From contig CAMBOV010000018.1 in assembly GCA_945869475.1 (NCBI GenBank), forward strand, positions 1 through 53,718: DNA of 53,718 bases. Direction: 5' to 3'. Positions 17,705 through 24,730 of this stretch are shown here, in pieces. A model generated the notes under the pieces. The model searched no databases and was not told the DNA's origin. It worked only from the letters and a program-made list of their open reading frames with translations. Position numbers and translations under genes: made by a program. The DNA comes from Singulisphaera sp. GP187 (GTDB taxonomy: Bacteria; Planctomycetota; Phycisphaerae; Phycisphaerales; SM1A02). Position 1 is the first letter of the stretch. Each line of letters starts with the position of its first letter.

Positions 17705-18808
17705 CTACGTTTGTGGGGAAATTTGTGGCGGTCGAAGCGTCGCCTCTGCGAGCACTGCGAGCGCAGCATCACGATAAAAGGTGCAGAGCGTCGAGTCGGG
17801 CAGCGCAACTCCACGCAAGTGGGCCGAATCTCGCGCACCAAATCGCACTGGATCGACCATCGCAAGGTCTGGGTCGACGATCGGGCTCGCTCCCTCCCAA
17901 TTGCTCTCCCAGAGTGTGCGCAGCGCCCAGTACCGACTCGCGTAGAGATCAAACGCACTCTCGTTCGAGTGAGCCTTCGCATCCATTTCGTGCGCTGTTG
18001 TCGACGCATTGAGATGCTCGTCGCTTGTGACGATGTCTGACCCGAAAAGCAACCGCCCACTGAACCGCGAAAAGAAAGCGCGAACGTCCCTCGCATCGTG
18101 CCGGGAGATCTCGCGAACGATCCACTTGGTCGCACTCGTGTCAAGAACAAGATTTGGATGGCGCGTCAACAGCCCCGTGAGAAAGTTCAAGTCTTCTGGC
18201 CATCCACCCATGTGGGCGGCGATCCACCGAGTTGGAAATCGATCGAGCGCGATCTCGAGCGGTTCATAGTGTGATGCCTTGGTTCCATAACGCGAGGAGT
18301 CTGCGTAGCGCGTCTCGAACCAAGTGTTGGGATCAGCGACATGCACCATGAAGGTCATCCCAAGATCAAACGCTGTTTGCATCGCTTCGAGTCGCACAGG
18401 ATTGTCGAGCCGCATCAGCGTTGGATCGCCGACCTCGTGGCCGATGTCGATGCCGCGTGGCGCCGCCCAGAACTTTGCGATGCGCGCTCCCTTGGCATGA
18501 AACTCGCCAATCCGCGCCGAGTAACCGCGACCGTGCGCTTCGCGTCGATCACTCTCGCGCCAGTTGGGAACGGCGATGAAGTCGATCTGTCCATCAAAGA
18601 TTTCTCGCATCGCGTCGATCTGCTCGATCGCGCTCGTCATGCTGACAATGTGGGAGATTCCGTAGAGTTTCATTGCCTCGCGCAAGATCACCGCGGCTTT
18701 CAATCCGCCGACATGTGCATGCGCATCGATGATGGCGACGCAGGGGGGACCCATGCGCGCAGCTTCAGCTCGGTAGTCGAAGTCTCGCAGATTCGAATCG
18801 TTGATCAC
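17705..18808 (-). CDS. Amidohydrolase (amidohydro-rel/ACMSD-like)
   Basis: 367 residues. TIM-barrel metal hydrolase of the amidohydrolase-2 family: IIDAHAHVGG (HxH, residues 25-34), MTFMVHVADP (central His), WIAAHMGGWPEDLNFL (second His), and LLFGSDI (catalytic Asp) are all in place. Family members decarboxylate or hydrolyse small carbon compounds; the substrate cannot be told. Start is GTG at 18808, 9 bp after the stop of the flavin-reductase-like gene, so they are probably co-expressed. TAGCAT on the minus strand (18815-18820) lies 6 nt before the GTG. Confidence 0.87.
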   Translation of the reverse strand: MINDSNLRDFDYRAEAARMGPPCVAIIDAHAHVGGLKAAVILREAMKLYGISHIVSMTSAIEQIDAMREIFDGQIDFIAVPNWRESDRREAHGRGYSARIGEFHAKGARIAKFWAAPRGIDIGHEVGDPTLMRLDNPVRLEAMQTAFDLGMTFMVHVADPNTWFETRYADSSRYGTKASHYEPLEIALDRFPTRWIAAHMGGWPEDLNFLTGLLTRHPNLVLDTSATKWIVREISRHDARDVRAFFSRFSGRLLFGSDIVTSDEHLNASTTAHEMDAKAHSNESAFDLYASRYWALRTLWESNWEGASPIVDPDLAMVDPVRFGARDSAHLRGVALPDSTLCTFYRDAALAVLAEATLRPPQISPQT

Positions 18809-18817
18809 GCGCAGATG

Positions 18818-19432
18818 CTAGGAAGATCGCCGTGACTTCGATGGACCACTGCCACGCGTTGCACCACCGGGACGAGCGGCACTCGAGGCTTTCGGCGCCG
18901 GAGCGTTCGAACCGATTGCGCGAATGCGTCCAGTCGAATGCGCGTGCGAGTGACCAGGGCGCGCGCCCTTCACCTTTGATTGTTCGACGAGTGCGGCGCT
19001 ATGCACCATGCCGATGTACACCTCGTGATCCGATTCGATGTCAAGATGGCGAATGAGTTCGCATGCGACATAGCCGCGCGCGCGCAGTGGCACGGGGCAT
19101 CCACCTGGCGCAACAACATGAGGAATGGTCAGGAACGCATCGAACCCTTGATCGGGCGGTGATGCGAAAATCTTGGGAGTTGTGCGATCGTCACTCGCGA
19201 GAATGCAGAGCGCAAAGTTGCGACTGTCGCGAATGATCGGCGAAATCGATTGACCCTTTTCCATCGCGATCAAGAGCATCGCAGGCTGCATCGCGACTTG
19301 CTGCACGCATCGCACGATGACTCCACCGCGCAGTTCGCCGTAGGCGCTGGTCAGCAAGAAGAGGGATGAAGGAATGAGCTCGAGCACATGCTCGACACTC
19401 TCACGTTTTGCTGCCGGTCGATCAGTTTGCAT
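18818..19432 (-). CDS. Flavin reductase-like protein
   Basis: 204 residues. Residues about 15-150 resemble the FMN-binding split-barrel flavin reductase domain (SSLFLLTSAYGELRGGVIVRCVQQVAMQPAMLLIA then SISPIIRDSRNFALCILA, the usual FMN/dimer region, and DHEVYIGMVHSA). The family either reduces flavin with NAD(P)H or acts as a flavoprotein oxidoreductase. The last ~50 residues are a low-complexity tail rich in A, S, G, P, R and H with no family counterpart. Upstream, a T-rich stretch (on its own strand) directly precedes the ATG and no clear promoter is visible. It is divergent from mraZ. Confidence 0.8.
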   Translation of the reverse strand: MQTDRPAAKRESVEHVLELIPSSLFLLTSAYGELRGGVIVRCVQQVAMQPAMLLIAMEKGQSISPIIRDSRNFALCILASDDRTTPKIFASPPDQGFDAFLTIPHVVAPGGCPVPLRARGYVACELIRHLDIESDHEVYIGMVHSAALVEQSKVKGARPGHSHAHSTGRIRAIGSNAPAPKASSAARPGGATRGSGPSKSRRSS

Positions 19433-19599
19433 GGGTAGAAAAAAATCCCAAAAAGAATCTGCCTCGGCGGAGTATGGCGCGAGATCGCAGAAAGTCCATA
19501 AATGTTTGCATTACAGATTGTTATGCGAAAAACTATCGGTCACATCGACTTCTCGGACCTTGTGAAGTCGTTGCGTTGTGTGGCGTTCAGCATGAAATT

Positions 19600-19639
19600 T
19601 GGTTCAAAGTGTTGCAATGTGGGGCAGGGTGGGTATATT
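19600..19639 (+). promoter_or_regulatory. mraZ promoter with four 10-bp direct repeats (probable MraZ operator)
   Basis: Four head-to-tail decamers: TGGTTCAAAG (19600), TGTTGCAATG (19610), TGGGGCAGGG (19620), TGGGTATATT (19630). E. coli MraZ is known to bind TGGG-type repeats with a 10-bp period in front of mraZ, and mycoplasma MraZ binds AAAGTG repeats; both cores occur here. The repeats overlap a promoter: TTGCAA at 19612-19617, 16 bp, TATATT at 19634-19639. Binding would block RNA polymerase, so autorepression is the simple reading. Confidence 0.75.
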
Positions 19640-19666
19640 GATGGCGTCTCCACATGGACCTCCCTC

Positions 19667-20137
19667 ATGCTCTTCCTCGGCGAATTCGAACACAGCCTCG
19701 ACTCCAAGCAACGCCTCGCAATTCCAAGCGAATTGCGCGAAGTGTTGAATCCTGCAGTCAACGGCGATTCGTTTGTTGCAGTGCCTGGACCAGATCAAGC
19801 ACTGCTGCTCTGGCCCAATGGAACGTTCGAGAAACTTGCGGATGGCCATGGGGGATCACTGATCGGCGACGAAGTGTTGCGTCGCTTCGAACAAGAATTC
19901 TTCAGCCAAGCCGCTCGCTGTCCGCTCGACTCAGCAGGACGCGTGCGAATTCCAGACAGACTCCTCTCACGGTTCTCGCTCGCGGGAGCTGTGATCATTC
20001 TTGGAGTTCGGGATCACCTCGAACTGATTTCGTCGGCGACCTGGAAGGCCAAGCAGAAGGAACGGGACTCCACTGCCGCGACTCTTTGGCGCGACGCGAG
20101 TCAGCTTCTCAATTCACGGTCAGGTGGTGCACGGTGA
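19667..20137 (+). CDS. mraZ: Transcriptional regulator MraZ
   Basis: 156 residues. DNA-binding ring-forming regulator of the AbrB/MraZ superfamily. Seen: two MraZ repeats, the first with DSKQRLAIP (residues 12-20) and the second with DSAGRVRIP (near 90-98), the DxxxR signature of the family, and the opening MLFLGEFEHSLD. Normal length. The ATG at 19667 follows a promoter with 10-bp repeats; an upstream ATG at 19641 is out of frame. In most bacteria mraZ leads the division and cell-wall cluster; here no rsmH, fts or mur gene follows. Instead the stop codon lies inside the first of five CsrA-target-like hairpins that lead to csrA. Confidence 0.95.
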   Translation: MLFLGEFEHSLDSKQRLAIPSELREVLNPAVNGDSFVAVPGPDQALLLWPNGTFEKLADGHGGSLIGDEVLRRFEQEFFSQAARCPLDSAGRVRIPDRLLSRFSLAGAVIILGVRDHLELISSATWKAKQKERDSTAATLWRDASQLLNSRSGGAR

Positions 20138-20373
20138 TGGATCGCCCGCACCAAGATGACCTCGCTTCGACACGGATGTCGTAGCGCACGATTAACTCTC
20201 AGGATCCGCAAGGATGCGGTTTCTGAGCGGAAAAACGGGTTATGGATGACCCGAAAGCACGTACGGCATCCGCCATGGATGGCAATGTCGTACACATTCT
20301 CGGGTTGGTTTGTTATCCACCCCGATAACGCTGTTGTCCCCCGCGTCACTGGCCCGACGCGGGGGCTTTTTTT
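20126..20373 (+). ncRNA. Candidate CsrA-sequestering RNA: five ANGGAT hexaloop hairpins plus terminator
   Basis: Seen: five hairpins with GGA hexaloops. H1 20126-20152: loop ATGGAT 20137-20142, stem GGTG/CGCC plus GGTGC/GCACC. H2 20164-20185: ACGGAT 20172-20177, stem CGAC/GTCG plus GCT/AGC. H3 20198-20227: AAGGAT 20210-20215, CCGC/GCGG plus CTCAG/CTGAG. H4 20236-20253: ATGGAT 20242-20247, CGGGTT/GACCCG. H5 20261-20293: ATGGAT 20275-20280, GCC/GGC plus a 9-bp stem GTACGGCAT/ATGTCGTAC. A sixth hairpin without GGA (20312-20329) and a terminator follow. Known: CsrA dimers bind ANGGA in hairpin loops, and CsrB/RsmZ RNAs titrate CsrA with arrays of such loops. Inference: a CsrA sponge. H1 contains the mraZ stop codon, so it may be the mraZ 3' UTR or a processed product; I see no strong separate promoter. 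Confidence 0.8.
20338..20373 (+). terminator. Strong intrinsic terminator of the mraZ/sponge transcript
   Basis: Ten-bp perfect stem CCCCCGCGTC/GACGCGGGGG (20338-20347 and 20356-20365), 8-nt loop, then C and seven T (20367-20373). It separates the hairpin array from csrA. Confidence 0.95.
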
Positions 20374-20591
20374 CGCCGATGTGTGTGGCTCCCATAACGG
20401 GGTATTTCTTGGAATTGTGAATTGGACCGGTGGATCAATCCGATCGAGCGATACCCTTCAAGAAGGTCAGTCGCTGAGCCGATGAAGAATCGACTCGGCA
20501 TTCGCAGGGAGGACGCACGGTGTGTCCGAGGCGAGCTGAACAAGTCGGTGGGCGACGCCCCACCGTATCAAGGGCAGGAGGTCCGCACGTT
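20374..20591 (+). promoter_or_regulatory. Long csrA leader, possible autoregulatory region
   Basis: 218 nt between the terminator and the csrA ATG without a credible gene. Seen: GGA motifs at about 20420-20440 in an ATTG/CAAT-closed loop, a GC-rich hairpin GGTGGG/CCCACC at about 20546-20563, and a strong Shine-Dalgarno AGGAGG at 20576-20581 that itself contains GGA. CsrA often represses its own translation by binding GGA at the ribosome site; that this happens here is inference. I cannot place the promoter confidently. Confidence 0.45.
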
Positions 20592-20828
20592 ATGTTGGTC
20601 ATCACCAGACGAGAAGGCGAAGAAGTTGTGATCGGAAATCCAGCATCCCCAATTGGGATCGTTCGGATTGCCTCGATCAAAGGTGACCGGGTGCGCATCG
20701 CATTTGAGTTCCCCCGTGAAGTCGCCGTGCACCGCAAAGAAGTCGCCGAGCAGATTCTTGCTGGAGCGGTCGATCCCACAAAGAATGTCATTGGACAGAT
20801 TCGCCCCGCAGCCGAAGGCGGCGCGTAA
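20592..20828 (+). CDS. csrA: Carbon storage regulator CsrA
   Basis: 78 residues. RNA-binding dimer that controls translation and stability of mRNAs by binding GGA in hairpin loops; in many bacteria it controls flagella and central metabolism. Seen: MLVITRREGEEVVIG, the IVRIASIKGDRVRIAFEFP strand region, and EVAVHRKEV, with the RNA-contact arginine at R48 in VHR. About 10-15 residues longer than the E. coli protein at the C terminus. ATG at 20592 has AGGAGG ending 10 nt upstream. The candidate CsrA-binding RNA lies directly upstream. Confidence 0.97.
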   Translation: MLVITRREGEEVVIGNPASPIGIVRIASIKGDRVRIAFEFPREVAVHRKEVAEQILAGAVDPTKNVIGQIRPAAEGGA

Positions 20829-20837
20829 GCGCGCACA

Positions 20838-21101
20838 TCAATTCAGCGCGCGAACATCCGTAATCTCTGGAATCGCTTGGCGAAGTTGAGCGGCAATGCC
20901 CGACTGCAAGGTCATGTTGCTCGAGGGGCAGCCAACGCACGCTCCGTGAAACCGAACTTCCACGATGCCATCGTGCACCCGCACGACCTCGACGTCACCG
21001 CCATCCGCTTGAATGTCGGGCCGAATCAAGTCAACGACCGCGCGAACACGCGCGAGCAGCGTGGTTGGACTCTTGTCTGGCTGTGAAGGCTTTGAGCGCA
21101 C
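20838..21101 (-). CDS. NfuA/NifU C-terminal-domain iron-sulfur scaffold protein
   Basis: 87 residues, stand-alone NifU C-terminal domain, which holds a [4Fe-4S] cluster between two subunits and passes it to target enzymes. Seen: RPDIQADGGDVEVV, the typical opening, and GACVGCPSSNMTLQSGI with the CxxC cluster ligands. Normal length for the short form. Convergent with csrA; 3 bp separate it from the first codon of an upstream-extended reading of the next gene, so it probably shares a divergent promoter region with the lipoprotein gene at 21138. Confidence 0.93.
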   Translation of the reverse strand: MRSKPSQPDKSPTTLLARVRAVVDLIRPDIQADGGDVEVVRVHDGIVEVRFHGACVGCPSSNMTLQSGIAAQLRQAIPEITDVRALN

Positions 21102-21125
21102 ACGATGAGTCTAGACAGATTTTTC

Positions 21126-21131
21126 TACACT
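21126..21131 (+). promoter_or_regulatory. Candidate -10 element for a leaderless transcript
   Basis: TACACT, 6 nt before the ATG at 21138. It supports this ATG over an upstream one at 21105. Confidence 0.6.
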
Positions 21132-21137
21132 CCGTCG

Positions 21138-22613
21138 ATGCAAATGACCCGTCGAGAGAGTGCGCAGCCGCGTGTGCGAGGAGTGCTCGGTGTGTTGGCG
21201 GTGTGTGCGACTCTCACCGCAGTGCTCCTGCTCTCTGCGTGCGCTGCGACTCCGGCGGGAGATCCGCTGCAATCACTCGATCGCACAGACCTCACTCCGG
21301 CGCGACAAGTCGCAGCGATGCGGGTGCTCGACGCTGATCCAGTTGCGCCTGCCTATCTCAAGGCGCTGCGCCGAATGATCGTGCAGCCTGGGTTCTCGCT
21401 CGAGCTTCGCAATGAAGCATGGGATCGACTCGTCGTGAATGACATGGCGGGATTGAAGTCTGCGCTCGAACTGAATCTTCCGCGAATGATGATTTATGAG
21501 TGGCGACGAGAAATCTGCAAGCGCGTCGGCGGCTTGGGATGGAAAGACCTCACGCCGACGCTTGTGCGCGCATGGGCGGTGATCATCCCGGCGTACGGCG
21601 CCGATTTGTGGGAGCGCCCTGAATATCTCTCACTCGTCACGCTTTGGGGAAAGGACCGCGTCCCACAAGTGCTGTACGAACTGTTGCTGAAGGCCGATCC
21701 AATCAAAGAAGCGAATCTGCGCAGTCGATGCTGGGAGTTGTTGCTCGCAACCGGCGAGCGACCGCGCATTCTGGCGCTGCTCGCTGACACGCAGAGCGCG
21801 TCGACCGATTCGTTCATCCTCGACATGCGCCGGTCGGCGACCGATCTTGGAATCATTCCACGCAATCGCGAAGAGATCTTGTGGATGCGCGCGCTGCGAA
21901 TGCCTCAGAAGCGTGCATTCTGGGATGCCACTCGCGCAGCGGCGCAGAAGTTGTCGCCAGAGATTCGCGAGACGCTCGAGCCACGCGACCTCGCGATCAT
22001 CGTTGCAGCAGAGGCTTGGAAGCCCGAGTTGCTCAGTGCGACTCGCGATCAACTCTTCGCGCAAGTCAGCCTTGCCCTTTCGCCCGAGAAAATACGGCGA
22101 TATGGAGCCTCATTCGAGGGGTATGGCACGCAACTACCCGAAACTCCTCGCGCTCACGATGCGCAGTTGCGGTGGGGGGATTGTGCGGCGATCTTGATCG
22201 CACTCGACGCGCTCGAGAATCCAGCCATTCGAGCGCATCTCTTTGACATCGCGGATCGCGATCAAGCGGATCGATTGACAGAGTATGGAGGATTGCTGCG
22301 ACTCGATAGCAACGGTCGCTACGAACTCGTCGAATGCGCTCCCCAATCACGCGGCAGTGATGTGCGCTTCGAAGCCTCGCAAGAGATGTTCGATGCGGGC
22401 TACGACGCACTCTTTCACTTTCACAATCACGCGCAGACCTTCGACAATCAGCGGTATGCAGGTCCGCACTTCGGCGACTTCGGCTACGCCGACGCGACCG
22501 GAGTGAATGGATTGGTCTTCACGTTCATCGACCGCAGCACGATGAACGCCGACTACTATCGGCGCGGGCAAGTCGTGATCGACCTCGGAACCGTCAAGCG
22601 CCCGGAGCAATGA
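21138..22613 (+). CDS. Putative lipoprotein of unknown function with JAMM-like C-terminal motif
   Basis: 491 residues, not recognised. Seen: lipoprotein signal with lipobox LSAC (Cys35), a long helical middle (about 60-370) that looks like HEAT/TPR-type repeats, and a C-terminal domain with ALFHFHNHAQTFDN followed by GPHFGDFGYAD, which recalls the HxH...(S)xxD metal site of JAB1/JAMM proteins; this is a visual comparison only. I chose the ATG at 21138 over that at 21105 because of the -10-like TACACT 6 nt upstream and because it gives a normal signal peptide. Its stop overlaps dapF (ATGA). Confidence 0.75.
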   Translation: MQMTRRESAQPRVRGVLGVLAVCATLTAVLLLSACAATPAGDPLQSLDRTDLTPARQVAAMRVLDADPVAPAYLKALRRMIVQPGFSLELRNEAWDRLVVNDMAGLKSALELNLPRMMIYEWRREICKRVGGLGWKDLTPTLVRAWAVIIPAYGADLWERPEYLSLVTLWGKDRVPQVLYELLLKADPIKEANLRSRCWELLLATGERPRILALLADTQSASTDSFILDMRRSATDLGIIPRNREEILWMRALRMPQKRAFWDATRAAAQKLSPEIRETLEPRDLAIIVAAEAWKPELLSATRDQLFAQVSLALSPEKIRRYGASFEGYGTQLPETPRAHDAQLRWGDCAAILIALDALENPAIRAHLFDIADRDQADRLTEYGGLLRLDSNGRYELVECAPQSRGSDVRFEASQEMFDAGYDALFHFHNHAQTFDNQRYAGPHFGDFGYADATGVNGLVFTFIDRSTMNADYYRRGQVVIDLGTVKRPEQ

Positions 22614-23524
22614 CCTCGATGCGATTTGCAAAAATGCATGGCATCGGCAATGACTACATCTACGTCGATGCGGCGGCTGAGCACATCGACGATGCTCCAG
22701 CGCTCGCGCGTGCGGTGAGTGATCGACACACGGGCATAGGTGGCGATGGGTTGATTCTGATTCTGCCCGCGACGCAGGGTTCTGGCGCCCACGCGCGCAT
22801 GCGCATTTTTAACGCCGATGGAAGCGAAGCGCAGATGTGTGGGAACGGCATCCGCTGTGTCACGAAGTTTGTCGTCGACCGAGGGATGTCGATTGAAAAT
22901 CCGCTGCGAATTGAAACGGCTCGAGGCGTGCTCGAGATGCGCTGGTGGCTTGGCTGCGACGGCCGCGTCAGCGACGTCGAAGTCGACATGGGCGCGCCGC
23001 TGTTGAGCGCGCACGAGATCGGACTTGCGTGGCCAGAGATTGCGGGGGCCGCACAAATCGTTGCGCGCAACTGGCCTCAAACGCTGCACTGCGACGACGC
23101 GCGAGTTGAGAGTGGTGCAACACTCGTCTCGATGGGCAATCCACACATCGTCTTCTGGTGCGGTGACGTTGCGCGCGTGCCGATCGAAGTCGTGGGACCC
23201 GCCATCGAGCGCCATCGTTTTTTTCCTCAGCGGATCAACGTGCACTTTGTCGAAGTGCTCTCGCGCACCGAGTTGCGCATGCGCACGTGGGAACGAGGAA
23301 GCGGAGTCACTCTCGCGTGTGGAACGGGGGCGAGCGCGGTCTGTGTTGCGGGGGTGCTCGAAAACCGAAGCGATCGCGCGGTGCGCATTCACCTGCCTGG
23401 CGGCGATCTCGATCTGAAATGGGATGCGCAGGATGGTCGCGTGCGAATGCGCGGACCAGCAACACACGTCTTTGACGGAGAGTTCACACTCCAAGAATTG
23501 CGAGTGCTCGATGCCGCTGAGTGA
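22610..23524 (+). CDS. dapF: Diaminopimelate epimerase
   Basis: Converts LL- to meso-diaminopimelate for lysine and peptidoglycan. Seen in 304 residues: FAKMHGIGNDYIYVD opening, FNADGSEAQMCGNGIRC with catalytic Cys77, and GVTLACGTGASA with catalytic Cys237, plus GNPHIVFW between them. Start at 22610 overlaps the upstream stop (ATGA); an in-frame ATG at 22619 gives MRFAKMHG and is equally possible. The 3' end overlaps the M20 peptidase gene by 14 bp. Presence of DapF fits a planctomycete with a peptidoglycan wall. Confidence 0.96.
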   Translation: MTSMRFAKMHGIGNDYIYVDAAAEHIDDAPALARAVSDRHTGIGGDGLILILPATQGSGAHARMRIFNADGSEAQMCGNGIRCVTKFVVDRGMSIENPLRIETARGVLEMRWWLGCDGRVSDVEVDMGAPLLSAHEIGLAWPEIAGAAQIVARNWPQTLHCDDARVESGATLVSMGNPHIVFWCGDVARVPIEVVGPAIERHRFFPQRINVHFVEVLSRTELRMRTWERGSGVTLACGTGASAVCVAGVLENRSDRAVRIHLPGGDLDLKWDAQDGRVRMRGPATHVFDGEFTLQELRVLDAAE

Positions 23525-24725
23525 ACTCGAAGAGAAGATTGCTCGCGAAGTCACCGAGCGTGGCGATCGCATGCTGCGTGATCTCGCGCAACTCGTTGCG
23601 ATTCCTACTGGTCGCGCAGCGCACGCGGGTCTCGAGGCAGCGCGCGCGTGGATGAACAGTCGACTCACCGCGCTTGGAGCAACGATGACACGGCATCCCG
23701 GCGCTCCACGTCCGCAGTGGCTGCGCGAGCCAACTGTTGATGGCGCAGACGCGGGTGATCTCATCGTTGCGAATCGCCTTGGCACACGACGCGGGGTTCG
23801 CATCTTGCTCAGTGGTCATCTCGACACGGTGCACGATCCAGCGGGAACGTTTCAGATTTTGAGCGAAGAAGTGGATGGCATCCGACGAGGTCCTGGATGC
23901 GCGGACATGAAAGGCGGGCTTATCGTCGCACTGACTGCGCTCGAGGCCTTGCACGCGCAGGGAGTCGCCGTGCGCTGGTCGTTCGCACTCAACGCAGACG
24001 AAGAGACTGGAAGTTTTTCGAGCGCTGATCACTTGCAGACACTCGCCACGCAGCATGACATCGGACTGGTGCTCGAGCCAGCGGCGGCAGAGGGAAAGTT
24101 CGTCACGGCGCGCGCGGGGTCAGCGCAGTTTCGAATCGACGCGTTCGGTCGCGCCGCGCATGCGGGGCGCGATGCCGCTGGGGGAATCTCTGCGGTTGGT
24201 GCACTCGCTGCGGCGATCACCGACGTGTTGGCGCTCTCCGATCCATCGAGCGGTCGCACGGTCAACATCGGTCCACTGCAGGGTGGTGCGGCAACCAACA
24301 TCGTTCCAGATCATGCCGTTGCGTGGGGAAATGCGCGCTATCAGAGTGTCGAGCAGCAGGGGATGATCGACCGTGCGCTTGCGTCGTTGAACACGCGAGA
24401 CCCGACGCTGCTTCCACGGCTCACCGTGCAAATCACGCACAATCGGCCTCGAAAACCAGAGACCTGCGAAGTTGCCGCGATCGCTGCAGTTGCGCTCGCC
24501 GTTGCAGCAGAGTTCGGAGTCGCCGCAGGCACAACATCGACTGGCGGAGTGAGTGATGCGAACGTCTTGCAGGCCGCTGGTCTCGCGTGCCTCGATGGAC
24601 TTGGAGTGTGCGGTGGCAACCTGCACCGCGCGGATGAGTTCATCGTCACGGCGAGTCTGGTCGAGCGCGCGCGCATCTTGGCCATCGTGATGAGCCGACT
24701 CGCATCGCAGCCTTCCGTACCATAG
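23511..24725 (+). CDS. M20-family metallo-deacylase (possible succinyl-glutamate or succinyl-DAP desuccinylase)
   Basis: 404 residues. Two-zinc hydrolase of the M20/ArgE/DapE/CPG2 group. Seen: SGHLDTV (His103 and Asp105), GPGCADMKGG (bridging Asp), NADEETGS (catalytic Glu and metal Glu), VLEPAAAEG and a C-terminal GGNLHRADEF metal His; a typical dimerisation domain (about 180-295, with AAHAGRDAAGG) is inserted. Context suggests two readings: desuccinylation of N-succinylglutamate in place of the missing AstE, since aminotransferase, AstA and AstD follow, or DapE activity, since dapF overlaps its 5' end. I lean to the first. No Shine-Dalgarno sequence; translation is probably coupled to dapF. 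Confidence 0.85.
   Translation: MPLSELEEKIAREVTERGDRMLRDLAQLVAIPTGRAAHAGLEAARAWMNSRLTALGATMTRHPGAPRPQWLREPTVDGADAGDLIVANRLGTRRGVRILLSGHLDTVHDPAGTFQILSEEVDGIRRGPGCADMKGGLIVALTALEALHAQGVAVRWSFALNADEETGSFSSADHLQTLATQHDIGLVLEPAAAEGKFVTARAGSAQFRIDAFGRAAHAGRDAAGGISAVGALAAAITDVLALSDPSSGRTVNIGPLQGGAATNIVPDHAVAWGNARYQSVEQQGMIDRALASLNTRDPTLLPRLTVQITHNRPRKPETCEVAAIAAVALAVAAEFGVAAGTTSTGGVSDANVLQAAGLACLDGLGVCGGNLHRADEFIVTASLVERARILAIVMSRLASQPSVP
24718..24723 (+). promoter_or_regulatory. Candidate -10 element for a leaderless transcript
   Basis: TACCAT, 7 nt before the ATG at 24731; the gap is AGTTTTT without a ribosome site. Its last T begins the upstream stop codon. Confidence 0.5.
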
Positions 24726-24730
24726 TTTTT

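Noticed and set aside
20156-20485. 109-residue open frame over the hairpin array
   Set aside because: No ribosome site, no family look, and it runs through a strong terminator; the paired structure explains the sequence better.
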